Shown here: positions 54,629 to 61,636 of the stretch, piece by piece | Numbering within the stretch: the stretch's first letter is position 1 | How the letters are laid out: every line of letters starts with the position of its first letter | Assembly (NCBI GenBank): GCA_963678565.1 | Contig: OY782875.1 | Location: 1,488,001-1,552,000, forward strand | Direction of reading: 5' to 3' | DNA: 64,000 nucleotides | Source: SKHV01 sp963678565 | GTDB lineage: Bacteria > Bacteroidota > Bacteroidia > Bacteroidales > Prolixibacteraceae | Program-made: the position numbers and the translations under genes | Notes under the pieces: model-generated | Told to the model about the DNA's origin: nothing | The model's input: the letters and a program-made list of their open reading frames with translations, nothing else | Databases searched by the model: none

Positions 54629-54864
54629 AATTCAATTTTTAAATTTCAGTACAAATAAAATACATTTTGATCTCTTATAACGCAATCCTATAAAAAAGGT
54701 TGCATAAGTGCCAGATATTTAACATCCATTTTAGATCTTTGGTCAAAATCGGTAATTATTAAGGCTGTTTTTATTGCGACTTGTTCCGATGAATTGTCGC
54801 CAATCAAATTTATTTTGCATCTGCTTTATTCATATAAAAACGTTTTTCATCCGATTTGATTTCT

Positions 54865-54872
54865 TATTTTTG
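54865..54872 (+). promoter_or_regulatory. -7 element almost touching the rarA start
   Basis: TATTTTTG is an exact TAnnTTTG match ending 4 bases before the ATG at 54877. A start of transcription at the usual distance would fall at or just before the ATG. Confidence 0.5.
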
Positions 54873-54876
54873 TGTT

Positions 54877-56148
54877 ATGCCAATACAACCTTTAGCAGAA
54901 CGATTACGTCCCAAAACACTGGATCAATATGTTGGTCAAGAACACCTTGTAGGAAAAGGAGCTGTTTTACGAAATATGATTGAGTCGAATACGATCAGCT
55001 CAATAATTCTGTGGGGACCACCGGGAGTTGGTAAAACTACATTGGCACAAATTATTGCAAATACACTCGAACGACCATTTTATACCCTCAGCGCAATTAG
55101 CTCCGGAGTAAAGGATGTGCGAGAAGTAATTGAGAAGGCAAAGAAAACTCAATTCTTTAGCAGACCTAATCCTATTTTATTCATCGATGAAATTCATCGT
55201 TTTAGTAAAGCACAGCAAGATTCGTTGTTAGGTGCTGTAGAAAATGGCACCGTTACATTGATTGGGGCGACCACCGAAAATCCTTCTTTCGAGGTGATCA
55301 CTCCTTTGTTGTCGCGTTGTCAGGTTTATGTTTTAAAATCGTTTGAAAAGAATGATCTACAAAGCTTACTGGAATATGCTTTAAAAACAGATTCTTTTCT
55401 TGCTGAAAAAACGGTGGAAGTTGAAGAAACGGAAGCATTATATCGATATTCAGGAGGAGATGCCCGCAAACTTTTAAATATTATTGAATTGGTTGTGAAT
55501 GCAGGAACTGATTCTAAAATTACAATCACCAACGATATCGTTACGCAAAGCTTACAGCAAAATCCTTCGGCATACGATAAAAATGGAGAGATGCATTACG
55601 ATGTTATTTCGGCTTTTATTAAAAGTATTAGAGGAAGCGATCCCGATGGTGCTATTTACTGGTTGGCCCGCATGGTGGAAGGAGGTGAAGATCCTAAATT
55701 TATTGCACGACGCCTAGTGATTTCGGCTGCTGAAGATATTGGTTTAGCCAATCCAAATGCATTGTTGTTGGCTAATTCTGCTTTTGATGCTATTAATAAA
55801 ATTGGTTGGCCCGAAGGGCGGATCGTTTTGGCTGATATTACCGTCTATTTAGCAAATTCCCCCAAAAGTAATTCAGCTTACACTGCTATTGATGATGCAA
55901 TTGCATTAGTTAAACAAACCGGAAACTTGCCGGTTCCTTTGCATTTGCGCAATGCTCCAACCAAGTTAATGCGTGAACTTGGCTATGGCAAAAATTATAA
56001 GTATGCGCATGCCTACGATGGGAACTTTGTAGAGCAACAATACCTGCCCGATGAACTAAAAAACAAACGCATTTGGACTCCTGCCAACAACCAACAAGAA
56101 AGATCAATGGTTGAGCGCTTACGTAAGTGGTGGGGCAAGCGTTTTTAG
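54877..56148 (+). CDS. rarA: Replication-associated recombination protein RarA (MgsA)
   Basis: The ATG at 54877 gives 423 residues starting MPIQPLAERLRP, the family start; a frame from 54856 would cross the -7 element. It is an AAA+ ATPase acting at stalled forks with SSB. Walker A WGPPGVGKTT (46-55), Walker B ILFIDEIHRF, sensor 1 GATTENPSFEV, then the C-terminal tetramerisation part (SDPDGAIYWLARM, GEDPKFIARRLVISAAEDIGLANP). Confidence 0.95.
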   Translation: MPIQPLAERLRPKTLDQYVGQEHLVGKGAVLRNMIESNTISSIILWGPPGVGKTTLAQIIANTLERPFYTLSAISSGVKDVREVIEKAKKTQFFSRPNPILFIDEIHRFSKAQQDSLLGAVENGTVTLIGATTENPSFEVITPLLSRCQVYVLKSFEKNDLQSLLEYALKTDSFLAEKTVEVEETEALYRYSGGDARKLLNIIELVVNAGTDSKITITNDIVTQSLQQNPSAYDKNGEMHYDVISAFIKSIRGSDPDGAIYWLARMVEGGEDPKFIARRLVISAAEDIGLANPNALLLANSAFDAINKIGWPEGRIVLADITVYLANSPKSNSAYTAIDDAIALVKQTGNLPVPLHLRNAPTKLMRELGYGKNYKYAHAYDGNFVEQQYLPDELKNKRIWTPANNQQERSMVERLRKWWGKRF

Positions 56149-56239
56149 TATTTTACCTATCCAAAACCTAATTCTACCGATAAGCAAGATTTATTTTTTT
56201 TTAGAATGCATAGATTTGAGTAACAAAAATCAAACGATT

Positions 56240-56614
56240 ATGCGTTTTCTTGGAAATTTGATATGGTTAGTTTTTGGTGGTTTGATTACAGCCATTGAAT
56301 ATTTTGTTGCCAGTTTGGTATTAATGGTCACCATTGTTGGAATTCCTTTTGGAATTCAAACTTTAAAACTCGGAGCCTTGGCTCTATGGCCTTTTGGACG
56401 TGATACAATTACCAATGAGTTTAATACGGGGTGTTTAGGTACTATAATGAATGCCATTTGGTTATTAACGGGTGGTATTTGGATTTTTGCAACTCATATT
56501 ATTTTTGGACTCTTATTAACGATCACCATTGTTGGAATCCCTTTTGGGAAACAACACTTTAAATTGGCAGCACTGGCATTAACACCTTTTGGCCGCGAAA
56601 TGATATATACTTAA
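56240..56614 (+). CDS. YccF-family membrane protein with internal duplication
   Basis: The ATG at 56240 gives 124 residues; an upstream frame from 56111 overlaps rarA and is not supported. Two homologous halves each end with TIVGIPFGxQxxKLxALALxPFGR (near 27-50 and 94-117), the YccF domain, with two hydrophobic segments per half. An inner-membrane protein of unknown function. A terminator follows. Confidence 0.87.
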   Translation: MRFLGNLIWLVFGGLITAIEYFVASLVLMVTIVGIPFGIQTLKLGALALWPFGRDTITNEFNTGCLGTIMNAIWLLTGGIWIFATHIIFGLLLTITIVGIPFGKQHFKLAALALTPFGREMIYT

Positions 56615-56778
56615 GGAATTATTAATGAAAGTTAAATTTCAGAAAAGTTGTAACAAAATCCATATGAGGAATACAGATACTACATCATAACAACAATTTT
56701 TAGTGCAATATATTATAGTCATGAAAACACAATTAATATAAATGCATTTTTAGTTTTTTATTCAACAATTATAATTTT

Positions 56779-56817
56779 AAAGTTGAGGATTCATTTGAAA
56801 TCTTCAACTTTTTTATT
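56779..56817 (+). terminator. Terminator after yccF
   Basis: AAGTTGAGGA / TCTTCAACTT (one G-T wobble) with an 11-base loop, followed by T6. Confidence 0.75.
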
Positions 56818-56835
56818 TTATCTAGCTCAATTGCT

Positions 56836-56843
56836 TATTTTTG
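56836..56843 (+). promoter_or_regulatory. -7 element for kdsA
   Basis: TATTTTTG is an exact TAnnTTTG match, 18 bases before the kdsA ATG and just after the yccF terminator. Confidence 0.55.
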
Positions 56844-56861
56844 GACAAATAATTTAAAAAT

Positions 56862-57674
56862 ATGATACCAAATATTGAACAACTCAAATATACTTCTGAA
56901 AATAGCTTTTTCTTGTTGGCTGGCCCATGCGCCATTGAAGGCGAAAAGATGGCTATGGAAATCGCAGAGCGAATAGTTAAAATTAGCGATCAACATAAAA
57001 TTCCTTTTGTATTTAAAGGTTCCTATCGAAAGGCCAATCGTTCTCGTATTGATTCGTTTACTGGTATTGGGGATGAAAAAGCACTGAAAATTCTTCAAAA
57101 AGTTGGAAGAGAGTTCAATGTACCAACAGTAACAGATATTCATGAAACACATGAGGCTGAACTGGCTGCACAATATGTTGATGTACTTCAAATTCCTGCA
57201 TTTTTGTGTCGTCAAACCGATTTATTAGTGGCTGCTGCCCAAACAGGCAAAACTGTGAATGTAAAAAAAGGACAGTTTTTAAGTGCCGGCGCTATGTCTT
57301 TTGCTGTTCAGAAGATTAGAGAATCTGGAAATGAAAAAGTGATGTTGACCGAGCGAGGTAATAATTTTGGCTATCAGGATATGGTGGTTGATTATCGCGG
57401 TATTCCTGAAATGCAGCTGAATAATTGTCCGGTAATTTTAGATATTACACATTCATTGCAACAACCTAATCAAACAAGCGGCGTAACCGGAGGGAAACCA
57501 GAGTTAATTGAAACGGTAGCAAAAGCAGGAATTGCAGTGGGGGCTGATGGTATCTTTATCGAAACGCATCCCGATCCTTCTATTGCAAAATCAGATGGAG
57601 CAAATATGTTACAATTGGATTTGCTGGAAGATTTGCTAGTTAAATTAAAATCAATTTATAAAGTGGTTCATTAA
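56862..57674 (+). CDS. kdsA: 3-deoxy-8-phosphooctulonate synthase (KdsA), metal-type
   Basis: A 270-residue cytosolic enzyme making KDO-8-phosphate from PEP and arabinose-5-phosphate for lipopolysaccharide. Motifs: LAGPCAIEG near 19-27, VFKGSYRKANRS, QIPAFLCRQTDLL, LTERGNNFGYQDMVVD, DITHSLQQP and IETHPDPSIAKSDG. Cys23 in GPCAIE is the position that is Asn in the metal-free E. coli enzyme and Cys in the metal-dependent Aquifex type, so this one should need a divalent metal. Confidence 0.95.
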   Translation: MIPNIEQLKYTSENSFFLLAGPCAIEGEKMAMEIAERIVKISDQHKIPFVFKGSYRKANRSRIDSFTGIGDEKALKILQKVGREFNVPTVTDIHETHEAELAAQYVDVLQIPAFLCRQTDLLVAAAQTGKTVNVKKGQFLSAGAMSFAVQKIRESGNEKVMLTERGNNFGYQDMVVDYRGIPEMQLNNCPVILDITHSLQQPNQTSGVTGGKPELIETVAKAGIAVGADGIFIETHPDPSIAKSDGANMLQLDLLEDLLVKLKSIYKVVH

Positions 57675-57753
57675 TGGTCGAGTGTATTCTCAATATTTTC
57701 TATTTTTACTTAGACTAGATTATCTTCAATTAATCAGGGGGGATAAATTGATT

Positions 57754-58122
57754 TTATAACTTCTTTATATTAATTTCAAAGCTTATGGGAACCATAAATT
57801 TTACATCTGTTGGTTTTCCATTTTTAATTCCAGGCTTCCATTTTGGCATTGAACTAATAACACGAAGTGCTTCTTTATCTAGAATTGGATCAATGCTTCT
57901 ATCCACATTTACCATCTTAACATTTCCTTCTTTATCAATTGTGAACTTAACTACTACTACACCTTGATTTAAATTCTGCAAAGCTAGTACTGGATAATCT
58001 AAATTAGATGAAATCCATTTTCGAAAGGCTGAAAGTCCTCCAGGAAAATATGGTGGGATTTCAAGTTCTTGATATTCTGTCATTTGTGAGTCTTGAAGCT
58101 CATTGCTTATGAAAATTGGCAT
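57754..58122 (-). CDS. Stand-alone TonB C-terminal domain, no membrane anchor
   Basis: A 122-residue protein that is essentially one TonB_C domain: GGLSAFRKWISSNLDYP, VVVVKFTIDKEGNVKMV, LDKEALRVISSMPKWKPG and NGKPTDVKFMVPISFEI. TonB proteins need an N-terminal transmembrane helix and proline-rich spacer; here neither exists. Upstream in frame there is a stop (TAG) after about 14 codons without a membrane segment. It is either a truncated gene or a domain protein acting with another partner. It lies next to the sucA remnant. Confidence 0.75.
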   Translation of the reverse strand: MPIFISNELQDSQMTEYQELEIPPYFPGGLSAFRKWISSNLDYPVLALQNLNQGVVVVKFTIDKEGNVKMVNVDRSIDPILDKEALRVISSMPKWKPGIKNGKPTDVKFMVPISFEINIKKL

Positions 58123-58213
58123 TTTCGCTTTATATTTCTTTCTATAAATAATTCTGGCCTTTATCTAAATCTATAGTGTTTCTAAGCCAAAATGTAAGAT
58201 TTAATATTTATAG

Positions 58214-58381
58214 TTAGGAACTAAACACAGCTATTCAAAATATTTCACCTTTGAGTTATTTAGATACCGAAGCTCTGGAAACCTATTATGAGCAGTATCA
58301 AAGCATTCCTCAGGAATTAGATGATAGTTGGAGAAGTTTTTTGAGGGCTTTAATCTAGCTCTTTAGCACTTGGATGGAAAA
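58214..58381 (+). pseudogene. Decayed copy of the sucA 5' end
   Basis: This stretch aligns with 61468-61636, which holds the last 19 leader bases and first 50 codons of sucA, with 12 substitutions and one deleted base by my hand alignment (about 92% identity). The start codon is ATT instead of ATG, one base is missing in the TTTTTT run near 58336, and the shifted frame hits a TAG at about 58355. Similarity stops abruptly after GATGGAAA. It is a non-coding remnant in direct orientation. Confidence 0.93.
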
Positions 58382-58512
58382 TATACAAATACTTCTATAA
58401 AATTTAAAACCAATGTATTGTATAACAGTACTTACTGTTATACAATACATAAACTGGCTGTTTATGATAGACTTATAAATCTATTCAATTTTATTAATAC
58501 AATGGATTAATC

Positions 58513-59514
58513 TTATAATTTGTTAAATTTAAAAGTCTGAGTCCTGTTGTCATTATTCGTTACACGAAGAAAATATGCTCCCTTATTTAAGGTTGATACA
58601 TCAATTTTATTAGATAAAGGAGATACAGTCATTGCTTTAGAGCCATCAATACTATAGATTTCAACCATTTTAGGATTGCATCCTTCAATGTGTAATTCAC
58701 CATTTGTTGGATTAGGATAGACACTTAATCCAGACGAGTTTAAAATATCATTCACTCCAGTACCGGTGGTTGGGCAACCATACACTGTATTCAAACTTGC
58801 AACCTCATCAGCACTTAAAGCAGTATTGTAAATTTTTAGTTCATCAATAGAACCTGTAAACTGCCCATCTAAACTCGCCATATTTCCAATCATTAATGGT
58901 AAGGTACTGGTAATATCTCCAGAATTATCAGCTGCAGTTGCAACTTGCACTCCATTCACATATAAATATAATGCAGCATTTTCAGCATCGCGCACACAAA
59001 CAAAATAGTTCCATTCATCAAAACTAATATCACTAATACTAGTCGAAACACTAGATGTTGTTGCTTTATCATCAATATACATCAAAAGTTTGTCGGAATA
59101 TACAAAAAGGCTATACCAGTGACCATCAACATCATCACTTAAATTACCTTTATAGGCAATAATCTGATACTTTGTAGTTAATTCAGTAAGTTTTACAACG
59201 GCACCTATAGAAAAACTTTCGGTTGAGAAAGTAATGGCATCACTGCTTGGAACTTCAACATAAGCATTCGTAACATTAGCAGCACCAAAATCAATTGCAT
59301 TGCCATCTAAACCCGACGACCATACTTCGTCGCCAGCATTGGTTAAAGTACCATCTAATGAATTAATATCTTCAGCAACTGATGTACCTGATGTTTCATC
59401 GAATTTAAAATAAGCAACCACATTTGACGTTTCTTGGGCATAGGTGCTTGTCGTAACTAAGGAAATTGCAATAAGCAACACTCCATACTTAAAGGGAAAA
59501 GTAAATCTTTTCAT
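58513..59514 (-). CDS. LamG-domain T9SS cargo protein
   Basis: A 333-residue secreted protein: signal peptide (1-26, ending TYAQ), one LamG/concanavalin-like domain (about 30-240; VAYFKFDETSGTSVAEDIN and FTGSIDELKIYNTALSADEV are classic), and a type A T9SS sorting domain (about 262-333; SVYPNPTNGELHIEG start). It likely binds a glycan or protein at the cell surface or is released. It lies inside the segment flanked by the sucA repeats. Confidence 0.87.
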   Translation of the reverse strand: MKRFTFPFKYGVLLIAISLVTTSTYAQETSNVVAYFKFDETSGTSVAEDINSLDGTLTNAGDEVWSSGLDGNAIDFGAANVTNAYVEVPSSDAITFSTESFSIGAVVKLTELTTKYQIIAYKGNLSDDVDGHWYSLFVYSDKLLMYIDDKATTSSVSTSISDISFDEWNYFVCVRDAENAALYLYVNGVQVATAADNSGDITSTLPLMIGNMASLDGQFTGSIDELKIYNTALSADEVASLNTVYGCPTTGTGVNDILNSSGLSVYPNPTNGELHIEGCNPKMVEIYSIDGSKAMTVSPLSNKIDVSTLNKGAYFLRVTNNDNRTQTFKFNKL

Positions 59515-60139
59515 AATAGTTAGTTTAAAATTGTTAGTATTATTAATGGATAGGGACTAAAAATAATAAATAATTGTTTATTTAAACTTTAGAGTGTAAT
59601 ATTTTTTTAACTTAATTGTTTAATTCCATACTTATTAACTAGTTATTAAGTTCACGTTAAATTGTATGTATTCTGTTTAGAGTTTGAGTTACATACCTGT
59701 CATACAGGTAATCATGAACCTGTCGATATTAAATATAAGTTTTGGGATGGTGTTTACTAAGTTTATCAAGGTGTTCAGCCAAAGTGTTTTTTTTAATTTC
59801 ATTCCCAAACTTCTATAAATCAGGAAAGGCAATGAATGTTCATCCATTTCACTCAATTATTAATTTGAAGTGAAAGTAAAAGCAGTCGGGAGTGGATATT
59901 GACTGATCTTTCGTTTATTAAGATACTACCGGAAATTCAATTACATAGTCGAGAATTAAGCCATTGTTTTTGCCTGCTTGTTAATTATACACGGTTTGCT
60001 ATTTGCTAAATAAAGTTCATTTTTATTTCTTTTGGAACTTGATATTTTTGTTTCAATTATATTTTAATCTAAAATAAAAACTTCACAGTGAACAATCTTT
60101 AGGTATCTTAAGCTCTTAAGTCGTTTTATAACGATTACC
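59515..60139. other. Gene-free region inside the island, with a 15-base palindrome
   Basis: No ORF or RNA gene is seen in these 625 AT-rich bases. ACCTGT-CAT-ACAGGT at 59695-59709 is a perfect inverted repeat with a 3-base spacer, followed by another half site GAACCTGT (59715-59722). A near twin lies at 42765-42779. Confidence 0.5.
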
Positions 60140-61135
60140 TTACTTTACAATGATCAATTTATCGGTGATTACTTGATCATCGGATTGAATTGTTATTATG
60201 TAGAAACCTTCTAATAAATTTGAAACATTCAAAACATATTTTTTTTCTATGATATTGTTACATGATATAATTGGAGCTCCGTTCTGATCAAAAACAGTGA
60301 TTGCTATTGTGCCCATAATATTATCTGGAATATTTACAGTGCAGCTATTATTAACAGGGTTGGGATATATGGACATTTGATCAATCGATTTATCATAGTT
60401 GATCGTTGCAGCAGTTGATCCAGTATCGACTAATCCTTCTTCGATAAAGCGATCAAAAAGGATATTTGCCATTTTTTTGTGTCCTGCTTTATTGGGATGT
60501 AATTGATCATCGAAGTATTTAATGCTATCCTTAAAAGGAGTATGAAAATCAACCACCATCAAATTATTAACTTTTGCAATAGAATCGATTAGCGGAATGG
60601 TAAAATTAGAAAGTATGTCATCGCTGTGTGGATCACTAGAAGAATATGGATGCCCCTCAAAAATAGGTGGAGGTAAACAGGCAATAATGGTAACGTTTTG
60701 ATTGAAGGATCTAAACTGATCAATCATATCTTGATAATCGTTGAAAAAATCATTTTTAACTACTTCTAGTCGCGATGGTTTTGAATCGTTAGTTCCCAAA
60801 GCAATTAAACATACTTCAGGTGCCCAACTTAACGCATTTTGGAACTTAGATTGAGCCCAGATTGAACTGTTTGTATTCTTTGTTAAGGTACAGCCCGAAA
60901 TACCAGCATTAAACGTTTCTAGCTTATCGACATATTCTTCTAGCAATTCACTAAATTGAGTCGCATATGAAACATGTTCGTCTATTAAACCATAGCCATA
61001 AACACCAGCAGTAATACTATTCCCAACAAAAGCTATTCTAATATTAGTTTTTTGGGCAAAAGTTGAAACCACGAATACAAAAAGGATAATCAATACACTA
61101 GCTATTTTGGTGAATGTTTTGTCGATGAGCATCAT
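60140..61135 (-). CDS. SGNH/GDSL hydrolase with T9SS sorting domain
   Basis: A 331-residue secreted esterase. Signal peptide (about 1-28, ending STFAQ). SGNH blocks: S40 in FVGNSITAG (block I), N116 in LGTNDSKPS (block III), and D210-Q-L-H213 in DDQLHPNKAGH (block V), so Ser, Asp and His are all present; the Gly of block II is in NAGISGC. The C-terminus (about 250-331, starting MSIYPNPVNNS) is a type A T9SS domain. It likely removes acetyl or other acyl groups from glycans. It lies inside the sucA-repeat island. Confidence 0.9.
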   Translation of the reverse strand: MMLIDKTFTKIASVLIILFVFVVSTFAQKTNIRIAFVGNSITAGVYGYGLIDEHVSYATQFSELLEEYVDKLETFNAGISGCTLTKNTNSSIWAQSKFQNALSWAPEVCLIALGTNDSKPSRLEVVKNDFFNDYQDMIDQFRSFNQNVTIIACLPPPIFEGHPYSSSDPHSDDILSNFTIPLIDSIAKVNNLMVVDFHTPFKDSIKYFDDQLHPNKAGHKKMANILFDRFIEEGLVDTGSTAATINYDKSIDQMSIYPNPVNNSCTVNIPDNIMGTIAITVFDQNGAPIISCNNIIEKKYVLNVSNLLEGFYIITIQSDDQVITDKLIIVK

Positions 61136-61467
61136 TTAGTTAGGTTGTTGTTTTGAATTGTTTAAATTAATCTAAATATTAATTTCCAATAGTCTTTAGC
61201 CTATATCGAATGAATTTATGTTCATTTATTAATGTTTAAGAAAGGTATACTGAATCATTAGTCAAATCTTCGGTAATACAAACTGGAATTAATCATTTTG
61301 TAAAAAACTGATAGGGCTACTATTTAAAAGTTAGTTTACAGATAAGATGAAATTATAAATAAAGGGAAATATGAAATTTTAATACCTGTTTTCTAAACAT
61401 TTTCGGGCTTTGTGTGTATTATTCACTAATTAATAGCGAATCAAAAACGATAATTATTTTTATAATT
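61136..61467. other. Spacer between the SGNH gene and the sucA repeat
   Basis: About 330 AT-rich bases without ORF or clear promoter. The intact sucA must be transcribed from here, but the best -7-like site (TAATTTTA, about 61463-61470) has a mismatch. Confidence 0.4.
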
Positions 61468-61636
61468 TTAGGAACTAAACACAGCTATGCAAAATACTTC
61501 ACCTTTGAGTAATTTAGATACCGAAGCTCTGGAAACCTATTATGAGCAGTATCAAAATAATCCACAGGAATTAGATGAAAGTTGGAGAAGCTTTTTTGAG
61601 GGTTTTAATCTAGCCCTTAAGCACTTCGATGGAAAA
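61468..61636 (+). repeat. Right direct repeat: sucA start region
   Basis: The intact partner of the remnant at 58214-58381. Both copies share the leader TTAGGAACTAAACACAGCT and the first 50 codons of sucA. The repeats are in the same direction, 3.25 kb apart, and enclose the LamG and SGNH genes. Confidence 0.93.

Noticed and set aside
56111..56239. Upstream extension of yccF into rarA
   Set aside because: It overlaps the rarA 3' end in another frame, while the internal ATG gives the normal YccF start.
58214..58381. A second, short sucA gene
   Set aside because: No start codon, one deleted base and an in-frame stop; similarity ends after 169 positions.
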